64,000 nt of DNA, taken from contig CAVZGO010000002.1 in the NCBI GenBank assembly GCA_963774935.1, forward strand, positions 186,001 through 250,000, given 5' to 3'. Source of the stretch: CAVZGO01 sp963774935. GTDB lineage: Bacteria; Chloroflexota; Anaerolineae; Anaerolineales; UBA4823. This document shows, piece by piece, positions 25,443 through 34,688 of this stretch. The translations under genes were made by a program, and so were the position numbers. Position 1 is the first letter of the stretch. Each line of letters begins with the position of its first letter. Under the pieces are notes generated by a model that was not told the origin of the DNA, searched no databases, and was given only the letters and a program-made list of their open reading frames with translations.

Positions 25443-26265
25443 GAAAACCAAGGTAAAAGTAGATCTCACCCGCCGGGATTTCTTGACCGTTGCTGGAGCC
25501 GCGTTAGGCTCAGTTGTCGCCGCCCAGGCACTGACCACCGGTCCGCTATCTCCCTTCTCCAACCTGAAACAAGGTATGATCGAGGAGGCAGAGGTCACCG
25601 GGCATGGTGCAGCAACAGGTGAATTCCACTGGGGGATGGTCATTAACCTGGATGCCTGCATCGGTTGTGAGTACTGCTTGCGTTCTTGCTGCGCCGTAAA
25701 CGATGTCAATCCTGAAAAACCATGGAATATCGTCGTAGAGGAACAAACCAGCACTGGCACTCCATTTTACTTTACTCGCCCTTGCCTTCACTGCCAGAAT
25801 GCGCCCTGTGTCGAGGTCTGTCCGGTCAAAGCAACTTACCACCGCGATGACGGCCTGGTGATCATGGATTATGATCGCTGCATCGGCTGCCGGTATTGCC
25901 AGGTAGCCTGCCCATATGATGCTCGCCGTTTCAATTGGAAGGAATATACCGCAGAAAATCCGTACGTACCCACCTACGGCGCACCTGAGGTCGAACGACG
26001 ACCACGCGGTGTGGTAGAAAAATGCACTTTTTGCATCCATCGCATCGATACTGCACTCGGCAGCGGTAGTATGCCCGGTGAAGATCCCGCAGCATCGCCG
26101 GCATGCGTGGGGATTTGCCCGGTGGGAGCACGCACATTTGGCAATCTGAAAGATCCAGAGAGCAAGGTCTCCAAGCTGATCGCAGAAAACCCGACGATCC
26201 GCTTGCGCGAAGAGCTTGGGGCAGAACCCAGCGTATACTATATCCCGCCGAAGGAGGGCCTGTAA
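25435..26265 (+). CDS. Tat-exported 4Fe-4S ferredoxin subunit (NrfC/CbcT-like)
   Basis: A 276-residue protein with a twin-arginine signal (T-R-R-D-F-L-T-V) and sixteen cysteines in four ferredoxin clusters: C-I-G-C-E-Y-C-L-R-S-C, C-L-H-C-Q-N-A-P-C-V-E-V-C-P, C-I-G-C-R-Y-C-Q-V-A-C-P-Y and C-T-F-C with C-V-G-I-C-P. This is the NrfC/PsrB/DmsB plan with four [4Fe-4S] centres. It would sit outside the membrane between the NrfD-like subunit and the octaheme protein. No molybdopterin subunit is nearby, so it probably acts as an electron wire, not part of a Mo enzyme. Confidence 0.88.
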   Translation: MSKKTKVKVDLTRRDFLTVAGAALGSVVAAQALTTGPLSPFSNLKQGMIEEAEVTGHGAATGEFHWGMVINLDACIGCEYCLRSCCAVNDVNPEKPWNIVVEEQTSTGTPFYFTRPCLHCQNAPCVEVCPVKATYHRDDGLVIMDYDRCIGCRYCQVACPYDARRFNWKEYTAENPYVPTYGAPEVERRPRGVVEKCTFCIHRIDTALGSGSMPGEDPAASPACVGICPVGARTFGNLKDPESKVSKLIAENPTIRLREELGAEPSVYYIPPKEGL

Positions 26266-26267
26266 AC

Positions 26268-27491
26268 ATGGCTACCGTAACTGAGGCTCAAAAACCCACC
26301 CGCAAACCGCCATTATATTGGATATGGGTTGGATTCATCGCGATCCTGATCATCGTCGGCTTGATGTCTGCCATCAATGTGTTCGTCAACGGTCTGGTTA
26401 TGACCAACATGTACGATACAGTACCCTGGGGATTATGGATCACGATCGATCTCACTTCCATCGCCTTAGGTGCTGGCGCGTTCACCTTATCAGCAGTCGT
26501 GTATATCTTCGGGATCAAACGCTTTCGCCCGCTACTACGACTGGCGGTATTTGTCGGTTTCATTGGCTATAGCAGCGCTTTACTGACCCTTGTCATGGAC
26601 ATCGGTCGACCGGATCGCTTCTGGCACCCCTGGGTATTCTGGAATGTACACTCTGTGCTTTGGGAAATCACATGGTGCATCACCATCTACCTGGTGATCA
26701 TGGTGCTCGAATTTGCGCCAGTGATCACAGAGAAGAAATTTTTCGACCGCATTCCGTGGATCCGTGAAGTAGCAAAAGTCCTGCACAAAGGCGCGCCGCT
26801 GTTTGCGGTGCTTGGTCTGGGTATCAGCCTGCTGCACCAATCCTCGCTGGGCGCTACATACGGTATCGTCAAATCGCGTCCAATCTGGTTTAAACCCAGT
26901 ATGCCGATCATGTTCATCCTCTCAGCGATCTCTGTAGGACCCGCTGTAACTATGGCAGTCGCGATTGTTGTTGAGTGGATCACCGGAAAACGCAGAATAC
27001 CCTTTGACGTCTTGCAGGCAGTTGCCCGCTTCAGCGGTTTAGGGTTACTCATTTATGGTTATATCCGTATGTGGGATCTGGCAGCTATCTCTTATTATGG
27101 TCGCACACCAAGTGTGAGTGCTGCACTGCACCTTCTGAACCAACAGACACCATATAATTTTGCCTTTTGGGTAGGGGAAATCCTGATCGGTGTCGTCATC
27201 CCGGCGATCCTGTTCCTGACACCGCGTTTCAACCGCAACCCGGCTGCACTCGTACTCGGGGCAGGGATGGCAATGGCAGGTATCTTTATAAATCGCTGGA
27301 ATGTTACCGTGAGTGGTTTGTTCGTCCCATTAGCGTATTCGCCAGGAACAGCATTTGTGCTGCCTGCTGGCAAATATTTTCCAAACCAGATTGAGTTAGG
27401 TGTCGTCCTGGGTATTATTGGCTATGCATTAGCCATGCTGACCCTCGGTGTGAAGTATCTCCCCTTGTTCGAAACGGACGAACACACCTGA
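26268..27491 (+). CDS. NrfD/PsrC-family quinone-interacting membrane subunit (CbcU-like)
   Basis: A 407-residue protein with about ten hydrophobic helices. It has P-W-G-L-W-I-T-I-D-L-T-S-I-A-L-G-A-G in TM2 and R-P-D-R-F-W-H-P after TM3, both typical of the NrfD family that binds menaquinol without heme. ATG 26268 is three bases after the previous stop; the frame is open upstream but overlaps that gene. With the two genes before it this makes a quinone-FeS-multiheme complex. Confidence 0.88.
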   Translation: MATVTEAQKPTRKPPLYWIWVGFIAILIIVGLMSAINVFVNGLVMTNMYDTVPWGLWITIDLTSIALGAGAFTLSAVVYIFGIKRFRPLLRLAVFVGFIGYSSALLTLVMDIGRPDRFWHPWVFWNVHSVLWEITWCITIYLVIMVLEFAPVITEKKFFDRIPWIREVAKVLHKGAPLFAVLGLGISLLHQSSLGATYGIVKSRPIWFKPSMPIMFILSAISVGPAVTMAVAIVVEWITGKRRIPFDVLQAVARFSGLGLLIYGYIRMWDLAAISYYGRTPSVSAALHLLNQQTPYNFAFWVGEILIGVVIPAILFLTPRFNRNPAALVLGAGMAMAGIFINRWNVTVSGLFVPLAYSPGTAFVLPAGKYFPNQIELGVVLGIIGYALAMLTLGVKYLPLFETDEHT

Positions 27492-27526
27492 TCTGTTTCC
27501 TCTTCTCATTTTCCAATGGTGGTTAT

Positions 27527-27559
27527 GGGCGGTTGCGCTAGAAGTTTGCGCCACCGCCC
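27527..27559 (+). terminator. Terminator-like hairpin after the NrfD-like gene
   Basis: GGGCGGTTGCGC (27527-27538) pairs with GCGCCACCGCCC (27548-27559) with one mismatch and a 9-base loop, followed by a short T-rich run. It marks a probable end of the first electron-transfer operon. Confidence 0.5.
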
Positions 27560-27725
27560 AGCTTTCTTCAAATTGTATTATGCAGTTTGATTAATAATTT
27601 GTTAGAATAGCGGTGATTATCTGGTATATTATATCTGTACCTTTAGCAACACTTGGGTAGTCCGAACTATTAAGTAGTCCAGTCTGGCAACTTGAAGTAA
27701 GAAGCTCTAACACTAGGAGCAAACA

Positions 27726-27929
27726 ATGGATACGGCTGATTTGAATCCAATTTATGTAATACTGTTCTATGGATTACGCTGCCTGGTCCCGTTGGGTATT
27801 ATGCTTGGTATTTCCTATCTACTAAAGCGCTTTGGATTTATAAAAAGTCCTCCGCCCCCGCCAAAGGATTGGGATGATAGTGAGAGCGAAAATGACACGA
27901 AAGGAAATGGAGGTCTGGTCCATGGCTAG
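27726..27929 (+). CDS. Small membrane protein with proline-rich tail
   Basis: 67 residues: one clear transmembrane helix (about 10-32), a basic turn, then six prolines in a row region (S-P-P-P-P-P-K) and an acidic C-terminus. It has a good AGGAGC site and its stop lies eight bases inside the next gene, so it is co-translated with the nonaheme cytochrome. I do not recognise a family. A small subunit of the b/c complex encoded next is a reasonable guess. Confidence 0.55.
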   Translation: MDTADLNPIYVILFYGLRCLVPLGIMLGISYLLKRFGFIKSPPPPPKDWDDSESENDTKGNGGLVHG

Positions 27930-29028
27930 ATCCTTCCATCGATCTCAAATGGTGCGATTGATCTTCGGGTCACTGGTAATCCTGGCATTCGCGTTTATCA
28001 TTGCTGGCTCAGCCAGCGCACAGGAGCCAATCCAAAATACCGAAGCATCCTGCTTGAGCTGTCATAATGACCCGGGGTTAGAGATGACACTGCCAAGTGG
28101 TGAAGTCCTTTCGCTTTATATCTCCCCAGACAAATTGCATGATTCAGTACACAGTCCCCTGGGCATTGAGTGCCAGGCATGCCACACAAACATCACTAGC
28201 TACCCACATCCTGCAATTGAATACCAAACCCGGCGCGAATTATCACGCTCTTATTACCTGTCCTGTAAAAAATGCCACTCCACGATCTATGACAAGACGC
28301 AGGACAGCATGCACGCTCAAGTCTCCGAGACCAACCCGAATGCACCGGTTTGTACTGACTGCCATGGTTCCCACTACATCCAATCACCAAACCAGCCGCG
28401 CTCTCAAATTTCCACGACCTGTTCCACCTGCCATACTGAGGTTTACAACCAGTATAAGGAAAGCATTCATGGCTCCGTCCTGATCGGGGAGGACAATCCC
28501 GATGTACCCGTTTGCACCGATTGCCATGGTGTACACAACATCCAGGATCCTCGCACCGAGCAGTTCCGCATTGATAGTCCTGAAATGTGTGCTGGCTGCC
28601 ATGCCAATGAGGAGTTGATGGCGAAATATGGCTTATCGGCGGATGTTTATAACCTGTATAACCTCTCCTGGCATGGTGTGGACGTTTCTGTTTACAAAAC
28701 GAACTGGCCAACCATTCAACACGAAAGTGCGCTGTGTACAGACTGCCATGGAACTCACAACATCCTGCCAGCCGATGATCCAAATTCAGATGTACATCCT
28801 GACAACCTGCTGGCAACCTGCCAGAAATGCCACCCGGGTGTCGGACCGAACTGGACAAGCTCCTGGACAGGCCATAACGAGATCAGCCTGGAGAAAACCC
28901 CCTGGCTTTTCTATGTAAATTTGTTTTACACAACGCTTACTCCGGTTGTACTCTGGGCTGCAGGGATCTATGTGTTTTTACAAATCCTGCGTGCCACTGT
29001 TAACCGGGTCAAGAGGAGCCTGAAATGA
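27922..29028 (+). CDS. Nonaheme membrane-anchored cytochrome c (copy 1)
   Basis: About 368 residues starting at ATG 27922 (GGAGG eight bases upstream; the frame is open to 27874 but with no ribosome site). It has a signal peptide (F-I-I-A-G-S-A-S-A), nine CxxCH sites (CLSCH, CQACH, CKKCH, CTDCH, CSTCH, CTDCH, CAGCH, CTDCH, CQKCH) and one C-terminal transmembrane helix. Three sites are followed by G-x-H-x-I, giving an internal repeat C-T-D-C-H-G. It is a paralogue of the gene at 29756. The four-base overlap with the cytochrome b gene suggests a b/c complex passing electrons between menaquinone and the outside. Confidence 0.82.
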   Translation: MARSFHRSQMVRLIFGSLVILAFAFIIAGSASAQEPIQNTEASCLSCHNDPGLEMTLPSGEVLSLYISPDKLHDSVHSPLGIECQACHTNITSYPHPAIEYQTRRELSRSYYLSCKKCHSTIYDKTQDSMHAQVSETNPNAPVCTDCHGSHYIQSPNQPRSQISTTCSTCHTEVYNQYKESIHGSVLIGEDNPDVPVCTDCHGVHNIQDPRTEQFRIDSPEMCAGCHANEELMAKYGLSADVYNLYNLSWHGVDVSVYKTNWPTIQHESALCTDCHGTHNILPADDPNSDVHPDNLLATCQKCHPGVGPNWTSSWTGHNEISLEKTPWLFYVNLFYTTLTPVVLWAAGIYVFLQILRATVNRVKRSLK

Positions 29029-29759
29029 GTGAGGAGTTGGTCGCCACCACCCCCGAGAGGCAAGTCGTACGGACAGTCAGAATTTTCGAACGCTTTCGAC
29101 GCCGCCAACTGGTGGAGCATTGGGCGCTTTTGTTGAGCTTCACCACATTGCTTCTAACCGGCTTACCGCAAAAATACCGCACCACCACGTGGAGCCAGCA
29201 GATCCTGGCAACGCCTGAACGACTTGAATTGCTGCAGACCATTCATCACATTGCTGCGATCGTGCTGATCCTATTGGTGATTTACCATCTTGGCAATGCC
29301 ATCTACCTGTTAGCCCGCCGAAAGATGCCAGGCGATATGTTTGTCAGCATGCAAGATTTGCGAGATGCAGGCAAAATGATTGCTTACCTGCTCTTCCTGC
29401 GCAAGGATGTTCCGAAGTATGGCAAGTACAGCTTTGAAGAAAAAATTACCTACTGGTTTCTATTCTTCAGCGTTGGCATCATGATACTTTCCGGGATCAT
29501 CCTGCTGTACCCAGAAGCGATCACTCGCTGGCTTCCAGGTGGAATTATACCGGCAGCTATACTGGCTCACAGTACTGAAGCCATTGTAGCTGCGATTTTC
29601 GTTGTCATCTGGCACTTTTACCATGTCCACTTCCAGCGTCTCAACTTGAGTATTTTTTCTGGCAAAATGAGTGAAAATGACATGCGAACCTACCATTCGC
29701 AGGAATTTGAGCGGCTTACCGGCGAAGACGCAGAGCTACCAGGTGAGGGTTCAAAATGA
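29025..29759 (+). CDS. Cytochrome b subunit (FdnI/HyaC-like diheme b)
   Basis: A 244-residue, four-helix membrane protein. Histidines that could bind two b hemes are in V-E-H-W-A-L-L-L-S-F (TM1), T-I-H-H-I-A-A-I and I-Y-H-L-G-N (TM2) and I-W-H-F-Y-H-V-H-F (TM4). This is the pattern of the cytochrome b561/FdhI superfamily. It overlaps the nonaheme genes on both sides by four bases each (ATGA), so the trio is translated as a unit. Electron exchange with menaquinone is the expected role. Confidence 0.82.
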   Translation: MSEELVATTPERQVVRTVRIFERFRRRQLVEHWALLLSFTTLLLTGLPQKYRTTTWSQQILATPERLELLQTIHHIAAIVLILLVIYHLGNAIYLLARRKMPGDMFVSMQDLRDAGKMIAYLLFLRKDVPKYGKYSFEEKITYWFLFFSVGIMILSGIILLYPEAITRWLPGGIIPAAILAHSTEAIVAAIFVVIWHFYHVHFQRLNLSIFSGKMSENDMRTYHSQEFERLTGEDAELPGEGSK

Positions 29760-31210
29760 AACGGCTGCCCCTCGCGCTTCTGTTGCTTTGTCTGCTGGTG
29801 ATCCTGTTCGCTCTCATGGCTGGCCTGCAAGCAGGCTCTGCGGCACCTCTTGCCCAGGTGACTCCGACACTTTCCAATCTGTCCATTGCTGATGAAACCT
29901 GCCTGGGCTGCCACGGCCAACCAGGCCAGACGTTAACGCTGGAAGACGGCAGCACTCTGGACCTTTATGTCGATCCACAGGCACATGCTACCTCCATCCA
30001 CGGGCTCACAGGCATCGCGTGCGCCCAATGCCACACGGATGTGGGAGAATATGCTCACCCACCTTTCACTGCGACCAACCGCCGTGATGTCACCCTGCAG
30101 TTGAATGCCGTATGCCAGCGCTGCCATGCCTCACAAAAAGAGAAGACATTGAACAGCGTTCATGATCAAGCGCAACAAGAGGGAAACACCGCAGCAGCAG
30201 TTTGCTCCGACTGTCACACTGCGCATGCAGTCCAGGATTGGGTGGATAACGCGACTCTCGAAACCCTGCCGGAAGCCAGAACGGTCATCCCGCAAACATG
30301 TGCGCAATGCCATAATGCCATCTACCAGCAATACCTGACCAGTGTGCACGGTAAAGCGCTGACAGAGGAAAATAATCCAGACGTACCCACCTGCATCGAT
30401 TGTCATGGGTCGCATGAAATCCAGGATCCCAACTCGAACGAATTCCGCCTGGCTTCACCCCAGATGTGTGCGGACTGCCACGCTGACCCAGCGCGCATGG
30501 CAAAGTATGGCGTTTCGACGGATGTGCTGACCACTTATGTAGCCGATTTTCACGGCACTACCGTGACGATTTTTGAGAAACAATCCCCGGATGCCGAAAC
30601 AAACAAGCCGGTATGCTACGATTGTCATGGGGTTCATAACATTAAGCGCGCAGATGATCCGGAAAAAGGATTACAGGTACAGGAAAACCTGCTTGCCACC
30701 TGCCAGAAGTGCCACCCGGACGCACAGGAAAATTTTCCCACTGCCTGGCTGTCGCATTATATCCCCTCCCCTGATAAATACCCCGTCGTCTACTACGTCG
30801 ACCTCTTTTATAAAATCTTCATCCCGACAGTCCTGGGAGGGATGATCTTACTGGTGGTTATGGATTTCACTCGCAGCACCATCAATAGAAGCAGAAGGCG
30901 AAAATCTTTACAATTGGAAATTTCGCAGGCAAGCCCCCCACACGCTGGCGAAGGAGGAGCTGAAGAAACTGCGGTGGAACCTTCTGGTGCTGAAGAGAAC
31001 GCATCGTCCGGATTTGTTAGCGAACAAACGGAACTTGTTGCAGAAGAACCAACCCCGGTCGAAGAAGCCATCATCCCGGAAATAGTTACAGAGGAAATGG
31101 AAGCGCCTGAACAGACAGACCAACCGTCTCCGGATGAGGAAGAAGCAAGCACACATTCTCCAGATGGCGAGAACGAAGAAAATCCAGGTGAGGAGGTCGA
31201 TCATGGCTAA
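29756..31210 (+). CDS. Nonaheme membrane-anchored cytochrome c (copy 2) with acidic cytoplasmic tail
   Basis: A 484-residue paralogue of the 27922 gene: signal peptide, nine CxxCH sites (CLGCH, CAQCH, CQRCH, CSDCH, CAQCH, CIDCH, CADCH, CYDCH, CQKCH) and a transmembrane helix at about 350-370. It then has an extra ~110-residue tail very rich in Glu, Pro and Ser that the first copy lacks. The tail would lie in the cytoplasm and is probably disordered. Its stop overlaps the next cytochrome b gene by eight bases. Confidence 0.82.
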   Translation: MKRLPLALLLLCLLVILFALMAGLQAGSAAPLAQVTPTLSNLSIADETCLGCHGQPGQTLTLEDGSTLDLYVDPQAHATSIHGLTGIACAQCHTDVGEYAHPPFTATNRRDVTLQLNAVCQRCHASQKEKTLNSVHDQAQQEGNTAAAVCSDCHTAHAVQDWVDNATLETLPEARTVIPQTCAQCHNAIYQQYLTSVHGKALTEENNPDVPTCIDCHGSHEIQDPNSNEFRLASPQMCADCHADPARMAKYGVSTDVLTTYVADFHGTTVTIFEKQSPDAETNKPVCYDCHGVHNIKRADDPEKGLQVQENLLATCQKCHPDAQENFPTAWLSHYIPSPDKYPVVYYVDLFYKIFIPTVLGGMILLVVMDFTRSTINRSRRRKSLQLEISQASPPHAGEGGAEETAVEPSGAEENASSGFVSEQTELVAEEPTPVEEAIIPEIVTEEMEAPEQTDQPSPDEEEASTHSPDGENEENPGEEVDHG

Positions 31211-32438
31211 TCCACCGCAGACCGAAGCGCCTTCGAATGAGATTCACGAAATGGCAGCACAAGAAAAACCTGAAGTATCTGCAAAATACTACCTGCGTTT
31301 CGATCTATTCCAGCGCATAGAGCATATCGCCTTCTTGGTTTCGTTTTCGATCCTCGGCTTGACAGGCTTGATCCAGAAATTTTCACAGTCTTATGTCAGC
31401 CAGTACATCATAAACGCACTGGGCGGGATAGAGACAACTCGACTGATCCATCACTTCTTTGCAGTCGTGATGATGATCGTTTCTATCTATCATGTCATCA
31501 GTGTGCTCTACCGCATCTACGTCTTACGGACACCGCTGACCATGGTGCCGTTGATTGAAGATTTCAAACATCTGTACACCGATATTATGTACTACTTCGG
31601 ATTGCGCAAGCATAAAGCTTATTACGGGCGATATTCTTACGCTGAAAAAGTAGAATATTTAGCCGTTGTATGGGGTACGATAATCATGGCGATCACAGGC
31701 TTTATGATGTGGAATCCCATCGCCACCACCAGATTTCTAAGCGGTCAATCCATCCCGGCTGCCAAGGCAGCCCACGGTGGCGAGGCGATTTTAGCCGTCA
31801 TGGCGATTATCATCTGGCATTTTTACCATGTCCACCTGCGGCATTTCAATAAAAGTATGTTCAACGGCTACTTAAGCCACAAAGAAATGGCGCACGAGCA
31901 CCCTGCTGAGCTGGCTCAGATTGAGAGTGGGGAGAATTACCAGAGACCACAGCCCGAGGTGATTCGCAACCGGCAGAAGAAATTTTATCCCGTGGCAGCC
32001 ATCATAGCTGTGCTGTTCAGCCTGGGATTGATCGCCTTCATCACAATCGAAGACACCGCGATTACCACTATCCCTCCTGCCGAGAATGTTGAGGTTTACG
32101 TACCAGTTACACCAACACCGCGACCGACGCCAACAACCGGACCCGAAGCGACCGTTGCCGAAGGTGTAAATCCTGAGAGCTGGGACGGTAAATACTCTGC
32201 TCTGTTTAAAAACCGCTGCAGCACCTGTCACGGGGTTACCAAAGTTGGTGGTTTATCACTGGCAACTTACCAGGAGGCACTGGCGGGCGGTAACAGTGGC
32301 CCTGGCATCGTACCAGGGAATGCTGATGCCAGTATGGTGGTGCAGATCCAGAAAGCAGGCAATCATCCTGGTCAGCTCACTCCCGAAGAATTACAACAGG
32401 TCATCGATTGGATCAATGCAGGTGCGCCGGAGAATTAA
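31203..32438 (+). CDS. Cytochrome b fused to a C-terminal monoheme cytochrome c
   Basis: About 411 residues. Residues ~30-230 repeat the four-helix cytochrome b plan of the 29025 gene, with R-I-E-H-I-A, L-I-H-H-F-F, I-Y-H-V and I-W-H-F-Y-H-V-H. A fifth helix follows at about 265-285. Then comes a Pro/Thr linker (P-T-P-R-P-T-P-T-T-G) and a c-type domain with one C-S-T-C-H-G site. Electrons could pass from quinol via b hemes to the tethered c heme. The frame runs upstream to 31134, but ATG 31203 follows GAGGAGG. Confidence 0.82.
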   Translation: MANPPQTEAPSNEIHEMAAQEKPEVSAKYYLRFDLFQRIEHIAFLVSFSILGLTGLIQKFSQSYVSQYIINALGGIETTRLIHHFFAVVMMIVSIYHVISVLYRIYVLRTPLTMVPLIEDFKHLYTDIMYYFGLRKHKAYYGRYSYAEKVEYLAVVWGTIIMAITGFMMWNPIATTRFLSGQSIPAAKAAHGGEAILAVMAIIIWHFYHVHLRHFNKSMFNGYLSHKEMAHEHPAELAQIESGENYQRPQPEVIRNRQKKFYPVAAIIAVLFSLGLIAFITIEDTAITTIPPAENVEVYVPVTPTPRPTPTTGPEATVAEGVNPESWDGKYSALFKNRCSTCHGVTKVGGLSLATYQEALAGGNSGPGIVPGNADASMVVQIQKAGNHPGQLTPEELQQVIDWINAGAPEN

Positions 32439-32455
32439 ACGCTCTAAATTGAAAG

Positions 32456-33937
32456 ATGGCAGATTTTTTCTCGAATAACATCATCGGTGTTTTTTTCTTT
32501 TACGGCCTGGCCTTCTATTCGATGGGTCTGGCCGTTTTACTTGAAATCAGCCACTCGACTGAGTTAGACTTTGCGGATGCCCTGAAACCGCTGGCTTTTT
32601 TCGGGCTGATCCATGGATCGCACGAGTGGTTCGAGATGGGTCTGCTCATCCAATCCCACATGACCGGGAAAGTTGAATCCGATTGGGTGTATTACCTGCG
32701 CCTGGCGCTACTTGGGGCATCGTTCATGATGTTAATTGCCTTTGGCGGGCGCCTGATCCTGGGTCCCGGACACAAACGGCTGTATTACAGTATGCTGGCA
32801 GTCGTGGCGGCGTTATGGGCGTTTGGTTTGGTGCTGATACTGGATACTCCAGTTCCTACTCGAGCCCAGTTAATCAGTGCGGATGTATACACACGCTATG
32901 CCTTGGCGATTCCAGGTGCGGCACTCACCGCCTGGGGATTGGTTCTGCAAGGGCGTGAATTCACCAGAAGCGGGATGAAACGCTTTGGGATCGACCTGTT
33001 TATTGCCGCGGCTGCCTTCGCGCTTTATGGAGGCATTGGCCAGTTGTTTGTATCGCCGAGTGCTCTATTTCCGTCAACGTACTTAAATTCAGAGGCTTTC
33101 CTGCGCTGGCTGGGCTTCCCAATCCAGGGTTTCCGCGCTTTGATGGCAATCATCAGTGCTATCTTTATCACTCATTCGCTCCGCGCCTTCGATATCGAAA
33201 ACCGGCAGCGAATAAAACAGCTTAGTGAAGCCCAAGTTGCAGAACAGAAGCGAGTCCAGGCAATGCGCGCCGAGCTGCTGCACCGGACCGTCGACGCTCA
33301 GGAGAAAGAACGCCAGCGCATCGCTCGTGAATTGCACGACGAGACCGGACAAACTCTGACCGCCCTCGGCCTGGGTCTCTCCGGCCTGGTACAAACCATC
33401 CCAGGCAACCCCCAAAGAGCTGTGGAGCAAGCCCACCAGCTCCAGAAAGTCGCCTCGGACGGCATCACAGATTTACAGCGGATGGTGTCTGGTTTACACC
33501 CACCCCAGCTTGATGAGCTGGGTTTAGTCCCTGCTTTGAGGTGGTACGCCCAGGAAATCCAAAAATATAACCCACTGAAAATCGAAATATCAGGCTCGTT
33601 TCAAGATGATTCTGTAGAGGCTGAGACCCGCCTGGCCATCTTTCGCATCGTGCAAGAAGCCATCACCAACGTGCTTCGCCACGCCCAGGCTTCCCAGGTT
33701 TATATCCAATTCGAGGCGAGCAACGGGAATGCAAAGGTCCTGGTACAAGACAATGGTCGAGGGTTCGATGTGGCGGCTGTATTAGCTGGTTATGAGTTCA
33801 ACTGCCTGGGTGTTCTGGGGATGATCGAACGGGCAAACCTCATCGGTGGTAATTGCCAGGTACTCTCTACCCCAGGGCAAGGCACGACTGTGGAGGTTAT
33901 TTTTCAGTATGCAGAAAACAGCCAAACCCAGGATTAA
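32456..33937 (+). CDS. Membrane sensor histidine kinase, NarX/DegS type
   Basis: A 493-residue protein. The N-terminal ~240 residues hold six to seven hydrophobic helices, an integral-membrane sensor. Next is a coiled coil and the HisKA_3 dimer block R-I-A-R-E-L-H-D-E-T-G-Q-T-L with phospho-acceptor histidine at about 294. The ATPase domain has Q-E-A-I-T-N-V-L-R-H-A and D-N-G-R-G-F-D. It starts 17 bases after the cytochrome b-c gene, so it is in the same transcription unit and may tune it. The signal may be redox state or quinone, which is inference. Confidence 0.85.
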   Translation: MADFFSNNIIGVFFFYGLAFYSMGLAVLLEISHSTELDFADALKPLAFFGLIHGSHEWFEMGLLIQSHMTGKVESDWVYYLRLALLGASFMMLIAFGGRLILGPGHKRLYYSMLAVVAALWAFGLVLILDTPVPTRAQLISADVYTRYALAIPGAALTAWGLVLQGREFTRSGMKRFGIDLFIAAAAFALYGGIGQLFVSPSALFPSTYLNSEAFLRWLGFPIQGFRALMAIISAIFITHSLRAFDIENRQRIKQLSEAQVAEQKRVQAMRAELLHRTVDAQEKERQRIARELHDETGQTLTALGLGLSGLVQTIPGNPQRAVEQAHQLQKVASDGITDLQRMVSGLHPPQLDELGLVPALRWYAQEIQKYNPLKIEISGSFQDDSVEAETRLAIFRIVQEAITNVLRHAQASQVYIQFEASNGNAKVLVQDNGRGFDVAAVLAGYEFNCLGVLGMIERANLIGGNCQVLSTPGQGTTVEVIFQYAENSQTQD

Positions 33938-34580
33938 CCTTCTACTGGTTGACGATCATGAGGTCGTGCGCAGTGGACTGCGCATGCTGCTCGAAAATCA
34001 GAGCGATCTTGTGATCGTCGCTGAAGCCAGCTCAGGCCAGCAAGCGCTGGAAATGACGAAGCAATATCTTCCTGATGTAATCTTGATGGATATCACCTTG
34101 CCCGATATGTCTGGCATTCAGGTCACTCGAATGATATTGGAAGCTGGATTACCGTCAAAAATAATCGCCTTGACCATTCATGAAGATGAGCAATTCTTCT
34201 TTGAGATGCTGCAAGCCGGCGCGGCTGGGTATGTACCCAAGCGGGCAGCGCCAGAAGACCTGATTACAGCCATACACATGGTGAATAATGGTGACGTGTA
34301 TATCTATCCTTATCTCGCCAGGCTGCTGGTCAATGATTTTCTCAGCCATGTGGATGAAGAGCCAGCATCAAAGGAAGCAATGGATGACCTGACCCCACGT
34401 GAACGGGAAATATTGGTCGCATTAGCCAGGGGTGATACAAATGACGAGATCGCAGAGACGCTCTCAATAAGCAAACATACCGTCGCACGGCACCGTGAAA
34501 ACCTGATGGGCAAGCTGGGACTGCACAGCCGCAGCGAGCTGGTCAAGTATGCCATTCGAAAAGGCCTCATCAAACCTTAA
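33909..34580 (+). CDS. NarL/FixJ-family response regulator
   Basis: About 223 residues, starting at ATG 33909 within the last 29 bases of the kinase gene. The receiver has L-L-V-D-D-H-E, the phospho-aspartate in V-I-L-M-D-I-T-L-P-D, and a lysine in the V-P-K-R-A switch region. The C-terminal LuxR-type DNA-binding domain carries L-T-P-R-E-R-E-I-L and K-H-T-V-A-R-H-R-E-N. It is the cognate partner of the kinase; targets are likely among the cytochrome genes. Confidence 0.88.
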   Translation: MQKTAKPRINLLLVDDHEVVRSGLRMLLENQSDLVIVAEASSGQQALEMTKQYLPDVILMDITLPDMSGIQVTRMILEAGLPSKIIALTIHEDEQFFFEMLQAGAAGYVPKRAAPEDLITAIHMVNNGDVYIYPYLARLLVNDFLSHVDEEPASKEAMDDLTPREREILVALARGDTNDEIAETLSISKHTVARHRENLMGKLGLHSRSELVKYAIRKGLIKP

Positions 34581-34620
34581 TTAGTGCATTCTCCCTAGTA
34601 AAAATACTGTCAACAGCCAA

Positions 34621-34649
34621 TTGATCCGTAGACGCCTAGCTGCTATACT
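34621..34649 (+). promoter_or_regulatory. Sigma-70 promoter of the small membrane protein gene
   Basis: TTGATC (34621-34626), a 17-base spacer and TATACT (34644-34649), 39 bases before the ATG at 34689. Confidence 0.55.
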
Positions 34650-34688
34650 GAAACTGACCCAATAATCGGTTCGGAGAGGAGCAGTATT

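Noticed and set aside
25435..27491. Part of a molybdopterin oxidoreductase (nitrate, DMSO or polysulfide reductase)
   Set aside because: FeS and NrfD-like subunits are present, but no catalytic Mo subunit lies in the window; a Cbc/Qrc-like electron wire fits better.
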